Assembly: GCF_030407765.1 (NCBI RefSeq)
Contig: NZ_JASDCU010000023.1
Span: forward strand, 1 to 34,591
Length of the DNA: 34,591 nucleotides
Direction: 5' to 3'
From: Microbacterium sp. APC 3901
GTDB taxonomy: Bacteria; Actinomycetota; Actinomycetes; Actinomycetales; Microbacteriaceae
In this document: positions 1 to 8,505 of the stretch, one piece after another
How positions within the stretch are numbered: position 1 is the first letter of the stretch
Layout of the letters: the number at the start of each line of letters is the position of its first letter
The notes under the pieces: generated by a model
Seen by the model: only the letters and a program-made list of their open reading frames with translations
Told to the model about the DNA's origin: nothing
The model's database searches: none
Position numbers and translations under genes: made by a program

Positions 1-675
1 CAATGACCCCGACGCCAGCCCCCGCCCGTAGGCACCGGGCAGCCGCACCCCCAGCACCCGCCGACGCACGCCGTCGAACGCCAGCTGCCGTCGGGCGAGA
101 TCGACCAGCACCTCGTCGCGTGGCCCGACCAGATCGCGAGCGCGCCCCACCGCCCCGGCCTCGGCGACGCGCACCAGATGCTCCCCGACCTCCCGCGCGG
201 CCACGGGTCGCATGAGCAGCTTCGGCATCACCGCCACCGGCCCCGACATGCCCGACAGCAGCTGCCCGGCGAACTCGTGGAACTGCGCCGCCCGAGCGAT
301 CGTGAACGGCACCGCCCCCGCAGCCAGGGCTCGTTCCTGCGCCAGCTTGCCCGCGTAGTACGAGGCGTCGATCGCATCGATGCCCACGATCGACAGCACC
401 ACGTGGTGCGCGACACCCGCACGCGACTCCGCATCGAGCAGATTGCGGGTCGCCGTCTCGAAGAACGTCACCGCCTTCGCTGCCGAGAGCGTGGTCGTGT
501 TCGTGACGTCGATCACGGCATCCGCCCCCTGCAGCGCTGCATCGAGACCCGCACCCGTGATCACGTCGGCACCGGCCGACCGCGACAGCGCCACCACCTC
601 GTGACTGGCCGCCCGCGCCGCCTCCACGACATGCCGACCGACCACCCCTGTTCCTCCTGCGACCGCGATCCTCAT
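1..675 (-). CDS. NAD(P)-binding NmrA-like / atypical SDR oxidoreductase (3' end outside window)
   Basis: The frame is open from an ATG at 675 to the window edge, so the C-terminus is missing and 225 codons are visible. The product starts MRIAVAGGTGVVGRHVV, a glycine-rich Rossmann motif (GGTGVVG, residues 7-13) typical of atypical SDRs of the NmrA/SDR_a5 type. The order beta-strand, GxxGxxG, then an AVIDVTN-like stretch near residues 50-55 and the segment SYYAGKLAQE (a YxxxK-like stretch) fits proteins that bind NAD(P)H and act as small-molecule reductases or redox sensors. It is probably cytosolic. The gene lies on the same strand as the downstream-reading serine hydrolase gene at 790-1671, with a 114-nt gap. 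The substrate cannot be told from sequence. Confidence 0.85.
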   Translation of the reverse strand, partial: MRIAVAGGTGVVGRHVVEAARAASHEVVALSRSAGADVITGAGLDAALQGADAVIDVTNTTTLSAAKAVTFFETATRNLLDAESRAGVAHHVVLSIVGIDAIDASYYAGKLAQERALAAGAVPFTIARAAQFHEFAGQLLSGMSGPVAVMPKLLMRPVAAREVGEHLVRVAEAGAVGRARDLVGPRDEVLVDLARRQLAFDGVRRRVLGVRLPGAYGRGLASGSL

Positions 676-789
676 CCGACTCCCTCTCCGCTCCGTGGCG
701 CACGTCCACGCCTTCTACACAGGATGACGAATCAGCGTCCGAGACGTCCTATCCGGCACCAGCACCAGCGACCCGACGCATGCCCCGCC

Positions 790-1671
790 TCACACGGCTT
801 CCGCGACGGCATCCGCCGCGATCTCGACGAGCCGCTGATCGCTCTTCTCCTCGTGCGCCGTGATCGTGACGACGGCATCCGCCGCCTCATCGATGAAGAC
901 GTACTGCCCGTAGCGCCCGTCCAGACGCCAGCCGTCTCGCGGCCCGCGCCAGGCGGTCAGCCCGTAGGAGGAGTACAGGCCACCCGCCCCTGTGGAGACC
1001 CAGTCGGAGTGCATCCGATCGATCCAGCGCTCCGACACGATGCGGTCGCCCCCGAAGCGGCCCCCATCTCGAAGGACACGACCGATCCGAGCCAGCTCCT
1101 CCGTGCGCAGTTCGAGTCCGCTCCCGCCCACGATCCAGCCGAGGGGGCACCTCAGCCACTGCGGGTTGTGGATGCCGAGAGGCTGGAACAGCCGGGGCAT
1201 CAGCCACTCCCGCACATCCCCGACGGCGGCCCCGAGCATTCTCATGGCGACGTACGTGCTGGCGTCCGAATATCGAAAGTGCTCGCCCGCACCCCGGCTC
1301 GGTCGAGCGAGCATCTCGAAGGCGAGGTCGGGCCACGGCGCCTCCTGATCCCCGAACCACTCGAAGTCGATTCCGCTCGTCATCGTGAGGAGATGCTCGA
1401 GGGTCACCGCTTCGGCGCCTGCACCGGGTTCGGGCATGTCCAGCACGTCGACAGCGCGGGTGTCGAGCGACAGGATGCCTTCGTCGACGGCGATGCCCGC
1501 CGCGAGTGCACTCACTCCCTTCGACACGGAATACAGGTTCACCCGATCGTCGCTGCGCCACCGGTGCTGTGCGGACTCGTGACCGACGAGCACATGGAGT
1601 CCGTATGCGCCCAGCTGCTCCTCGTCGATCGCGTGGACGATGCGGTCGCGAACCGTTTCAGCGAGAGACAT
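790..1671 (-). CDS. Serine hydrolase, class C beta-lactamase / CubicO family
   Basis: The 293-residue protein has the penicillin-binding-protein/beta-lactamase fold signature. SVSK at residues 48-51 is the SxxK motif with nucleophile Ser48. YSD at 134-136 replaces the usual YxN/YxS. A late GRYGQYVF segment occupies the place of the KTG/HxG motif. No signal peptide is visible, so this is more likely a cytosolic esterase or peptidase-like hydrolase than a resistance enzyme. The start at 1671 is chosen because GGGAG lies about 9 nt upstream; a longer frame from 1704 has no better site. The divergent acetyltransferase gene starts at 1754, so promoters for both directions must lie in the 82-nt gap. 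Confidence 0.87.
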   Translation of the reverse strand: MSLAETVRDRIVHAIDEEQLGAYGLHVLVGHESAQHRWRSDDRVNLYSVSKGVSALAAGIAVDEGILSLDTRAVDVLDMPEPGAGAEAVTLEHLLTMTSGIDFEWFGDQEAPWPDLAFEMLARPSRGAGEHFRYSDASTYVAMRMLGAAVGDVREWLMPRLFQPLGIHNPQWLRCPLGWIVGGSGLELRTEELARIGRVLRDGGRFGGDRIVSERWIDRMHSDWVSTGAGGLYSSYGLTAWRGPRDGWRLDGRYGQYVFIDEAADAVVTITAHEEKSDQRLVEIAADAVAEAV

Positions 1672-1753
1672 GACGCCAGTCTCCCGCATCCGACACCCCG
1701 GCATCCTGCTACCGTCGTGCAGTGCGCACCCGATCGCAGATGCAGGAGACCCG

Positions 1754-2281
1754 ATGAGCGATCACCAGATCAGGGATGCCGAGACCGCCGATCTCGAGGC
1801 CATCACGGCGATCCACAACGATGCCGTGCTGAACACGACCGCGATCTGGAACGAAGATGCGGTCACCGTCGAGGACCGCGCCGCCTGGCTCAGCGATCGA
1901 CAGCAGAGGGGCTACCCGGTGATCGTCGCGGTCGATGACACCGGAGTGCTCGGATACGCCACTTTCGGAGACTGGCGCCCGCACAGCGGCTACCGGCACA
2001 CGGTCGAGCACTCGGTGTACGTGCGCGACGGCCAGCGTGGTCGAGGCATCGGCAAGGCTCTCATGATCGAGCTCATCCACCGCGCCCGCAGCCTCGGCAA
2101 GCACGTCATGGTGGCCGCGATCGAGAGTGGCAACACGGGGTCGATCATCATGCACAAGCGACTCGACTTCATGCAGGTCGGACGGATGCCGCAGGTCGGC
2201 ACCAAGTTCGATCGCTGGCTCGACCTCACGTTCCTGCAGCTGGTGCTCGACCAGCGACCGTTCCCCGACGAGACGAAGTGA
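1754..2281 (+). CDS. GNAT N-acetyltransferase, phosphinothricin/YncA-like
   Basis: The 175-residue protein has the acetyl-CoA binding signature RGRGIGKALM and the C-terminal pattern MPQVGTKFDRWLDLTFLQ seen in the phosphinothricin acetyltransferase / L-amino-acid acyltransferase (PAT, YncA/MnaT) branch of GNAT. Members acetylate the amino group of phosphinothricin, methionine sulfoximine or related amino acids with acetyl-CoA. The start at 1754 follows AGGAGA with a short spacer. The stop codon overlaps the GTG start of the pnuC-like gene (GTGA), so the two are probably translated as a unit, although no functional link is obvious. The exact substrate is unknown. Confidence 0.9.
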   Translation: MSDHQIRDAETADLEAITAIHNDAVLNTTAIWNEDAVTVEDRAAWLSDRQQRGYPVIVAVDDTGVLGYATFGDWRPHSGYRHTVEHSVYVRDGQRGRGIGKALMIELIHRARSLGKHVMVAAIESGNTGSIIMHKRLDFMQVGRMPQVGTKFDRWLDLTFLQLVLDQRPFPDETK

Positions 2282-3009
2282 ACCCGCTGCTCTGGCTGGT
2301 CGACGCCTTCAACTCGCAGTGGATGCTTCCCGGCGGCCAGGTGCTGCTGGTGCGCGAGGTGGTGGGCAATGCGTTCGGTCTCGCCAGCGCACTCGGAGGC
2401 ATGCAGCGAAAGATCTGGGCGTGGCCGGTCGGGATCATCGGAAACCTGCTGCTGCTCACGGTCTTCCTCGGATCCATCCTCAATCCCGACCATGAGCTGC
2501 CCCATCTGCTCGGTCAGGCCGGCCGTCAGGTGATGTTCATCATCGTCGCCATCTACGGCTGGGTGCGCTGGCGTCAGGCCGCGGCGACGGGCGGGCGGGT
2601 CACTCCGCGCTGGGCGCCGAACAGCGCCCGCATCGGCCTCATCCTGGTGATGGTGATCGGTACGATCGCGCTGACCCCGCTGTTCCGCGCCCTCGGCTCG
2701 TGGGAGCCGGTGTGGGCCGACGCGTGGACCTTCGTCGGATCCCTGCTCGCCACATACGGCATGGCCAAGGGGTGGACCGAGTTCTGGCTGATCTGGATCG
2801 CCGTCGACATCGTCGGTGTGCCGCTGCTGTTCAGCTCGGGCTTCTATGCCACCGGGCTGATGTACGTGTTCTACGGCGTCTTCACCGCGGTCGGGTTCGT
2901 CGTCTGGTGTCGAGCACAGGCGAACGCCAAACCCCAGGTCGAGACGATAATGCCCGACCCGCGTCCGATCACCTCCACCATGAAGACGGTCGACGGCGAC
3001 CGGGACTGA
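2278..3009 (+). CDS. pnuC: PnuC-family nicotinamide mononucleotide/riboside transporter
   Basis: The 243-residue protein is very hydrophobic with about seven membrane segments. It carries the PnuC hallmarks FGLASALGGMQRKIWAWPVG near the N-terminus and a late WLIWIAVDIVGVPLLF helix followed by LMYVFYG. PnuC proteins move uncharged vitamin B3 precursors such as nicotinamide riboside by facilitated diffusion, trapping being done by a cytosolic kinase. The start is a GTG at 2278 inside the end of the preceding acetyltransferase gene, so translation is likely coupled. No NAD-related riboswitch or nadR gene is seen beside it. The charged tail after residue about 215 is cytosolic. Confidence 0.9.
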   Translation: MNPLLWLVDAFNSQWMLPGGQVLLVREVVGNAFGLASALGGMQRKIWAWPVGIIGNLLLLTVFLGSILNPDHELPHLLGQAGRQVMFIIVAIYGWVRWRQAAATGGRVTPRWAPNSARIGLILVMVIGTIALTPLFRALGSWEPVWADAWTFVGSLLATYGMAKGWTEFWLIWIAVDIVGVPLLFSSGFYATGLMYVFYGVFTAVGFVVWCRAQANAKPQVETIMPDPRPITSTMKTVDGDRD

Positions 3010-3161
3010 CCCGGTCGGATTCGAATCGCGTGAATGACCCTATCTCCGCTGCATATCGGGACAGTTGCGCGATTCGAACGCCGAGGGGACGCCACCGACG
3101 AATGTGACGGCGCATGTCGCGCGGGCTGACACGGAGCACCTCGGCGGGTTTGCTTGTCCTC

Positions 3162-4547
3162 ATGACCCGTCAGATCCGCTTCAACGCCTTCGACATGAAC
3201 TGCGTCGCCCACCAGTCGTCCGGTCTGTGGCGGCATCCGGACGACCGCTCGCGTCAGTACAACACCATCTCGTACTGGACCGATCTCGCGAAGCTGCTCG
3301 AGAGCGCGACCTTCGACGGCATCTTCATCGCCGACGTGCTCGGCACGTACGACGTCTACGGCGGCACCAACGAGGCCGCGATCCGCAACGGCGCGCAGGT
3401 GCCCGTGAACGATCCGATCCTGCTCGTGAGCGCGATGGCCGCCGTCACCGAGCACCTCGGGTTCGGCATCACGGCGGGCACAGCCTTCGAGCATCCCTAT
3501 CCGTTCGCCCGCCGCCTGAGCACGCTCGACCACCTGACCAACGGACGCGTCGGCTGGAACGTCGTGACGGGCTACCTTCCCAGCGCCGCACGCAACATGG
3601 GTCAGCACGATCAGCTCGCGCATGACGACCGCTACGACCATGCCGACGAGTACGTCGAGGTGCTCTACAAGCTGTGGGAGGGCTCGTGGGAAGACGACGC
3701 CGTCGTCGAGGACCGCGAGCGCGGCATCTTCACCGACCCGTCGAAGGTGCACCCGATCGGCCACGAGGGCAAGCACTTCAGCGTTCCCGGCATCCACATC
3801 TCCGAGCCGTCGCCGCAGCGAACCCCCGTCATCTATCAGGCCGGAGCCAGCCCTCGCGGTGTGCGCTTCGCGTCGGAGAACGCCGAGGCGATCTTCGTCG
3901 CCGCGCCCTCGAAGGAGGTGCTCGCGGGCACCGTCAAGCGCATCCGCGACGCGCTCGAGGACGCCGGGCGAGACCGCTACGACGCGAAGATCTACACCCT
4001 GCTCACCGTGATCACGGGCGCCACCAGCGCGGATGCCGCGGCGAAGCACGCCGAGTACCTGTCGTACGCGAGCCCCGAAGGCGCGCTGACCTTCATGTCT
4101 GGCTGGATGGGCGTCGACCTGTCGCAGTACGCCGAGGACGAGCCCGTCGGCAATGTCGAGTCCAACGCGATCCAGTCGGTGCTGCAGCACCTCAAGGAAG
4201 AGGCCGACCTCGGACGCGAGTGGACCGTCGGAGACTTCGGACGCCACAACGCGATCGGCGGCCTCGGCCCGACCATCGTCGGCTCGGGCGTCGAGATCGC
4301 CGACGAGCTGCAGTCGTGGGTCGAGGAGACGGACATCGACGGGTTCAACCTCGCCTACGCGATCACGCCCGGCACCTGGCAGGACGTGATCGAACACGTC
4401 ATCCCGGTGCTCCGAGAGCGCGGCGTCTACCCGAACGAGTACACGCCGGGCACCCTGCGCAACAAGCTGCAGGGCAAGGGCGACCGCGTGCAGGACACGC
4501 ATCGCGCCGCGCGCTATCGGATCGGAGCGAACGCCCCGGTCGCCTGA
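3162..4547 (+). CDS. LLM-class flavin-dependent monooxygenase, NtaA/SnaA/DszA type
   Basis: The 461-residue protein belongs to the NtaA/SnaA/DszA group of FMN-dependent two-component monooxygenases. It has the N-terminal DMNCVAHQSSGLWRHP region, DGIFIADVLG, the TNGRVGWNVVTG segment and VIYQAGASPRGVRFA, all typical of this branch. Length is as expected (about 440-470 residues). Such enzymes oxidise substrates including chelators, dialkyl sulfides and sulfonate-like compounds with FMNH2 supplied by a separate reductase; no reductase gene is adjacent. The chosen ATG at 3162 begins the conserved MTRQIRFNAF. An in-frame ATG at 3114 would add 16 residues not typical of the family, and neither start has a strong ribosome binding site. 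It stands alone between pnuC and a reverse-strand small gene. Confidence 0.92.
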   Translation: MTRQIRFNAFDMNCVAHQSSGLWRHPDDRSRQYNTISYWTDLAKLLESATFDGIFIADVLGTYDVYGGTNEAAIRNGAQVPVNDPILLVSAMAAVTEHLGFGITAGTAFEHPYPFARRLSTLDHLTNGRVGWNVVTGYLPSAARNMGQHDQLAHDDRYDHADEYVEVLYKLWEGSWEDDAVVEDRERGIFTDPSKVHPIGHEGKHFSVPGIHISEPSPQRTPVIYQAGASPRGVRFASENAEAIFVAAPSKEVLAGTVKRIRDALEDAGRDRYDAKIYTLLTVITGATSADAAAKHAEYLSYASPEGALTFMSGWMGVDLSQYAEDEPVGNVESNAIQSVLQHLKEEADLGREWTVGDFGRHNAIGGLGPTIVGSGVEIADELQSWVEETDIDGFNLAYAITPGTWQDVIEHVIPVLRERGVYPNEYTPGTLRNKLQGKGDRVQDTHRAARYRIGANAPVA

Positions 4548-4640
4548 GCCTCAGCGACCTCGCGCGGGCGTGGATCGCTCGCGCGTCGACGACCTCTCGG
4601 GGATCAGCAGCACGACCGCGAAACGTGAGGTCGGGCGCGG

Positions 4641-4820
4641 TCAGTCGGCCTTCGAGGTGAAGAGCCCGCGCAGCACGAAGAACACCACGACCGCGACGAC
4701 GAGCACGATCGCGAGCTTGGCGATGAACCACAGGATCGAGAACAGCGCGCTGACGATCCACCAGGCGATCACCACGGCGAGGACGACGCCGACGATGGTC
4801 CAGAGCGAGTTCTTGTTCAT
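4641..4820 (-). CDS. Small hydrophobic membrane protein (59 aa)
   Basis: Reading the minus strand from an ATG at 4820 gives MNKNSLWTIVGVVLAVVIAW and ends LRGLFTSKAD. Two hydrophobic stretches, about residues 6-28 and 31-52, make a likely two-helix inner-membrane protein with short charged ends. No family is recognised. It is divergent from the diiron oxidase gene at 4987 and convergent with the monooxygenase gene, with a 93-nt gap to the latter's stop. The consistent hydrophobic pattern and the full-length frame in a GC-rich genome support it being real, but function cannot be assigned. Confidence 0.72.
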   Translation of the reverse strand: MNKNSLWTIVGVVLAVVIAWWIVSALFSILWFIAKLAIVLVVAVVVFFVLRGLFTSKAD

Positions 4821-4986
4821 ACGTCCAGCCTAGGCGGCGCGGCGACGTCACAGATCCGGACGCCGGAACCGCATCGTGGATGCTGCGGCATCCGCCCTTC
4901 CGCATCCGATGCGTCGCGTCAAGTCCCTTCTCGTGCGCTCATCGCCGGGGCGAGACTGCGAGCATCCGACTTTTGGGAGCATCTCC

Positions 4987-6027
4987 ATGTCTGCGCCAGC
5001 ACTCACCCCATCCGCCCTTCACGGCGTCACCCCGCGCGGTCCGCTCAGCGACGCCGTCATCCGTCAGCTGACCGGCGGCGATGTCGACGATCTCGGCACC
5101 CGGGCCGAGTCTGCGCTCGCTGCGACCGACGACGCCGTGCGCGACGACGACATCCAGCTCGCACTCTTCGTGCTCTACGCCTCGTCGTACGGTTCCCTCC
5201 CCGGACTCAACCCCGACCTCGAGTGGGACCCGGCGCTGATCGCCACGCGCGGAATCCTCGAGCACGCGTTCGAGCGGGCGCTGCGGGCGACCGTGCCGGC
5301 TCCCGAGATGCCCGAGCCGACCGTGGATGCCGTCGGCCGCGCGCTGTTCGCCCTCGCCGAGGCCGACACCGGCCCGAGCCTGTCGCGCTACGTCGCGAAG
5401 AAGGCGACGGAAGAGCAGATGCTCGAGTTCTTCATGCAGCGCTCGATCTACACACTGCGCGAGGCAGACCCGCACTCTTGGGCGATCCCCCGCCTGACCG
5501 GTCGACCCAAGGCGGCGCTGGTCGAGATCCAGTCGGATGAGTACGGCGGCGGACGCCCCGACCGTGTGCACGCGTCGATCTTCGCCCGCGCGATGCGGGG
5601 GGCCGGCCTCGACGACACCTACGGCGCCTACGTCGACGATGTGCCGGCGATCACACTCGCCTCGCTCAACGCGATGTCGATGTTCGGCCTCAACCGTCGG
5701 CTCGTCGGAGCGATCGTCGGCCATCTGGCAGCGTTCGAGATGACCTCGTCGATCCCCAACCGGTTCTACGCCGACGGCCTGCGGCGCCTGGGTTTCACCG
5801 ACGACGTCACCGACTACTTCGACGAGCACGTCGAGGCAGATGCCGTGCACGAGCAGATCGCCGCGCGCGACCTCGCCGGTGGGCTGGCCGAAGACCGGCC
5901 CGACCTGCTGCCCGACATCATGTTCGGCGCGGCAGCGTGCCTGACGGTCGACGGCTGGGCGGCCCAGCACATGCTCGACTCGTGGACGCACGGCGAATCC
6001 TCTCTGCGAGAGCGGGACGTGCGATGA
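4987..6027 (+). CDS. Haem-oxygenase-like diiron oxidase family protein (iron-containing redox enzyme)
   Basis: The 346-residue protein looks like a haem-oxygenase-like diiron oxidase (HDO; the Haem_oxygenas_2 family). Candidate metal ligands can be read: E180 or E185 and H195 in EIQSDEYGGG...RVHASIF, E251 in AFEMTSS, and H281-x3-D285-x2-H288 in EHVEADAVH. This matches the H-x3-D-x2-H helix of characterised HDOs such as SznF. Known members do N-oxygenation, C-C fragmentation or decarboxylation of small substrates; the substrate here is unknown. The start at 4987 has GGGAG at 4975-4979; upstream in-frame ATGs (4876, 4909) lack one. The stop overlaps the start of the CDGSH gene, so the two products probably work together. 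Confidence 0.82.
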   Translation: MSAPALTPSALHGVTPRGPLSDAVIRQLTGGDVDDLGTRAESALAATDDAVRDDDIQLALFVLYASSYGSLPGLNPDLEWDPALIATRGILEHAFERALRATVPAPEMPEPTVDAVGRALFALAEADTGPSLSRYVAKKATEEQMLEFFMQRSIYTLREADPHSWAIPRLTGRPKAALVEIQSDEYGGGRPDRVHASIFARAMRGAGLDDTYGAYVDDVPAITLASLNAMSMFGLNRRLVGAIVGHLAAFEMTSSIPNRFYADGLRRLGFTDDVTDYFDEHVEADAVHEQIAARDLAGGLAEDRPDLLPDIMFGAAACLTVDGWAAQHMLDSWTHGESSLRERDVR

Positions 6028-6230
6028 GCGCGCAAGAGGATGCCGTCACGATCACGGCATACCCCGACGGTCCGCTGCTCGTGCGCGGAGCCGCGGTGCT
6101 CGAGACCTCCGACGGCGAGCCGATCGAGGTGACGCGCCGCACGGTGGCACTGTGCCGTTGCGGTCTCTCGACGATCAAGCCGTTCTGCGACGGCACCCAC
6201 AAGGCCGCGGGGTTCCGCACCGACACCTGA
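6024..6230 (+). CDS. CDGSH-type [2Fe-2S] iron-sulfur protein
   Basis: The 68-residue protein contains one CDGSH domain: C44, C46, C55 and H59 in CRCGLSTIKPFCDGTH give the three-Cys one-His coordination of a labile [2Fe-2S] cluster. Proteins of this kind act as electron or cluster carriers in the cytosol. ATG 6024 overlaps the stop codon of the diiron oxidase gene (ATGA), which implies translational coupling and suggests this is the oxidase's electron donor or cluster partner. That role is inferred from context only. A palindromic repeat element begins about 10 nt after the stop. Confidence 0.9.
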   Translation: MSAQEDAVTITAYPDGPLLVRGAAVLETSDGEPIEVTRRTVALCRCGLSTIKPFCDGTHKAAGFRTDT

Positions 6231-6239
6231 TCCGGGCGG

Positions 6240-6379
6240 CGGAGATCTGCGCCTCGGGAGAACTGCGCCCCGGGAGAACTGCGCCTCGGGAGAACTGCGC
6301 CCCGGGAGGAGAACTGCGCCTCGGGAGGAGCCTGAGCGGCATCCGCTCCTCCCGCAGGCGAGTTCTCCTCCCGAGGAGG
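6240..6379. repeat. Intergenic long palindrome, copy 1, with an amplified left arm
   Basis: The left arm is present as several tandem units of about 16 bp with the core GGGAGAACTGCGCC, followed by GGGAGGAG, a short spacer, CTCCTCCC and an arm reading GCAGGCGAGTTCTCCTCCC. Transcribed RNA could fold into a long hairpin. The same element recurs at about 10744, 34190 and 34451. It sits between the CDGSH gene and the response-regulator gene and has no coding content. Confidence 0.8.
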
Positions 6380-6425
6380 CACGAGAATCCGGCGCACCGG
6401 CGCGCATGAGCCGCAACGACCCCGC

Positions 6426-6443
6426 TTCAGCGCGGATTCAGCG
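6426..6443 (+). promoter_or_regulatory. Two TTCAGCG direct repeats upstream of the response-regulator gene
   Basis: TTCAGCG occurs at 6426-6432 and again at 6437-6443, 11 bp apart, one helical turn. Direct repeats on the same DNA face are the usual target form for OmpR/PhoB-type regulators. TTCAG repeats with the same phasing occur before the PepSY gene downstream of this two-component system, so this is a likely autoregulatory site. Inferred, not tested. Confidence 0.5.
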
Positions 6444-6464
6444 TGCGCCCGCCACACTGGAGGA

Positions 6465-7142
6465 ATGCGGATCCTGGTGGTTGACGACGAGGTGCGTCTT
6501 GCCGACGCCGTACGCCGGGGACTCGAGGCGGAGGGGTTCGCGGTCGACGTCGCGAACAACGGTGTCGACGGGCTCTGGCGTGCGCGTGAGACCCGCTACG
6601 ACGCGATCGTGCTCGACCTGATGATGCCCGGCATGAGCGGGTGGAAGGTGTGCGAGGCGTTGCGCGCCGAGGAGAACTGGACCCCCGTGCTCATGCTGAC
6701 CGCGAAGGACGGCGAGTGGGATCAGGTCGAGGCGCTCGAGACCGGCGCCGACGACTACGTCACGAAGCCCTTCTCGTTCGCGATCCTCGTCGCCCGCATC
6801 CGTGCTCTCGTGCGCCGGGGCGCTGTCGCGCGACCAGCCGTCCTCGAAGCCGGCGACCTCAGGCTCGATCCGTCGTCTCATCACGTGTGGCGCGGCGAGA
6901 CCCCGGTGACGCTGACCGCTCGCGAGTTCGCCGTGCTCGAGCATCTCATGCGCCACCGCGGTCAGGTGCTGTCGAAGCGCGCCCTGATCGAAGGGGTCTG
7001 GGACGACGACTTCGACGGCGACCCGAACATCGTCGAGGTCTACGTCGGACACCTGCGCCGCAAGCTCGACAAGCCGTTCGGGCGCGAGGCGATCGAGACG
7101 ATCCGCGGCGCGGGCTATCGTCTGGCGGCCGACGGTGGCTGA
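6465..7142 (+). CDS. OmpR/PhoB-family response regulator
   Basis: The 225-residue protein has an N-terminal receiver domain (residues 1-115) and a C-terminal winged-helix DNA-binding domain (about 128-222). The acidic pocket is D7/D8, the phosphoacceptor is D51 in LDLMMPG, and the switch residues T79 and K101 are intact. The C-terminal half has the Trans_reg_C pattern LTAREFAVLEHLMRHRGQVLSK and VEVYVGHLRRKLD. ATG 6465 directly abuts a GGAGGA run, closer than an ideal ribosome binding site, so initiation may be unusual. The last 8 nt overlap the kinase gene. It likely activates or represses its own operon and the downstream PepSY gene through TTCAG repeats. Confidence 0.95.
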   Translation: MRILVVDDEVRLADAVRRGLEAEGFAVDVANNGVDGLWRARETRYDAIVLDLMMPGMSGWKVCEALRAEENWTPVLMLTAKDGEWDQVEALETGADDYVTKPFSFAILVARIRALVRRGAVARPAVLEAGDLRLDPSSHHVWRGETPVTLTAREFAVLEHLMRHRGQVLSKRALIEGVWDDDFDGDPNIVEVYVGHLRRKLDKPFGREAIETIRGAGYRLAADGG

Positions 7143-8466
7143 TCGCGCGTTCAGATCGGTGCGTGCCAGGACGACCCTCGGCGCGACCCTCGTCGTGGCC
7201 GTCGCACTGCTGATCGGAGCGTTCTCCTTCTACGGCATCCTGAGCTCCAGCATCAATGCGAGCGCCGAGCGCGCCGCCGAGCAGCGACTCGACGAGCTCG
7301 CCGAACGATTCGACGGCCCCGGGGGCGGCCCCGGCGGCGAGCGCGGCATCGACTCCCTCGACGACGAGATCGTGCAGATCATCGGCGCGGACGGCGCGGT
7401 CAGGGCCGCGAGCGAGGACGCCCGCGACGAGCTCGGCTCCAGAGCGCTCCCCCTCGCCGACCAGGCGCGCTCCACGACGATCGGCGGCGAGCCGATGCTC
7501 GTCGTCTCGGACGATCTCGAGAACGACGAGACGCTCGTGCTGGCCGTCTCGATCGAAGACGGTGTCGAGACGCTGTCGACCGTCGCGGTGCTGCTCGCCA
7601 TCGCCGTGCCACTGCTGCTGGTGCTCGTCGCCGTCACCACCTGGCTCGTCGTCGGCCGAGCGCTGCGGCCCGTGACCCGCATCCGCGAGGAGGTCGACGG
7701 CATCACCGCCGAACACCTGCACCGACGCGTCGAGGTGCCGCCGTCATCCGATGAGATCGCGGCACTCGCGACCACCATGAACCGGATGCTCGACCGCCTC
7801 GACTCGTCGGCGACGGCCCAGCGCCGCTTCGTGTCGGACGCGTCGCACGAGCTGCGCTCACCGCTCGCGACGATCCGTCAGCACGCCGAGCTGGCGCAGG
7901 CTCACCCGGCCACCACCAGCATCGGCGAGCTGGCCGAGGTCGTCTCAGACGAGGGTCTCCGGCTGCAGGGCATCGTCGAGTCGCTGCTACTGCTCGCCCG
8001 CCTCGACGAAGGCGGCGGAACGCACGACGAGGCGATCGACCTCGATGACCTGGCCCTCGGCGAGGTGCGCAGGCTGCGGTCGCGGGGAGTCGAGGTCGAC
8101 GGGTCCGGCATCCGCGCGGCCCGGGTCGCCGGGGATCCCCGACTCCTCGGCCAACTGCTGCGCAACCTGGCCGACAACGCCGCCCGTCACTGTGCCGGCC
8201 GGGTGGCGATCAGCGTGATCCCGCAGGACTCCTGGGTGTTCGTGACCGTCGAAGACGACGGCGCAGGAGTGCCCGCCGACGAGCGCGAGCGCATCTTCGA
8301 GCGCTTCGTGCGGCTCGATGAGGCCCGCAGCCGGGATGCCGGAGGCAGCGGTCTCGGCCTCGCGATCGTGCAGGGCATCGCGACTGCCAGCGGAGGCACC
8401 GTCGCCGTCGACGCCTCGCGCTGGGGCGGCGCGCGCTTCGTGGTGACCCTGCCCCTTTCGGGCTGA
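7135..8466 (+). CDS. Sensor histidine kinase, HAMP-containing, partner of the upstream regulator
   Basis: The 443-residue membrane kinase starts at GTG 7135 inside the regulator gene. Transmembrane helices at about 15-35 and 148-171 flank a roughly 110-residue extracytoplasmic sensor region rich in Gly, Asp and Glu. A HAMP linker follows (about 172-225). The HisKA motif VSDASHELRSP places the phosphorylated histidine at H238. The ATPase domain shows the N box (NLADNAARH), G1 (EDDGAGVP) and G2 (GSGLGLAIV) in order. All catalytic motifs look intact. With the regulator and the PepSY membrane protein it resembles systems in which a PepSY protein modulates the sensor, or is its target. The stimulus is unknown. 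Confidence 0.95.
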   Translation: MADRAFRSVRARTTLGATLVVAVALLIGAFSFYGILSSSINASAERAAEQRLDELAERFDGPGGGPGGERGIDSLDDEIVQIIGADGAVRAASEDARDELGSRALPLADQARSTTIGGEPMLVVSDDLENDETLVLAVSIEDGVETLSTVAVLLAIAVPLLLVLVAVTTWLVVGRALRPVTRIREEVDGITAEHLHRRVEVPPSSDEIAALATTMNRMLDRLDSSATAQRRFVSDASHELRSPLATIRQHAELAQAHPATTSIGELAEVVSDEGLRLQGIVESLLLLARLDEGGGTHDEAIDLDDLALGEVRRLRSRGVEVDGSGIRAARVAGDPRLLGQLLRNLADNAARHCAGRVAISVIPQDSWVFVTVEDDGAGVPADERERIFERFVRLDEARSRDAGGSGLGLAIVQGIATASGGTVAVDASRWGGARFVVTLPLSG

Positions 8467-8505
8467 CACCCCGGACCGGGTCGGTCAGGTGTTCCTGAAG
8501 ACCTC

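Noticed and set aside
178..1938. Long plus-strand open frame (586 codons)
   Set aside because: It is the antisense shadow of the minus-strand NAD(P)-binding and serine hydrolase genes; Arg/His/Pro-rich composition and no domain.
3010..3161. tRNA or riboswitch before the flavin monooxygenase
   Set aside because: GATTCGAATC and ATTCGAAC look like T-loop fragments, but no acceptor stem, anticodon arm or known riboswitch core can be formed.
2871..4502. Long minus-strand open frame opposite the flavin monooxygenase
   Set aside because: Composition is that of an antisense shadow in high-GC DNA; the plus-strand product is a clear family member.
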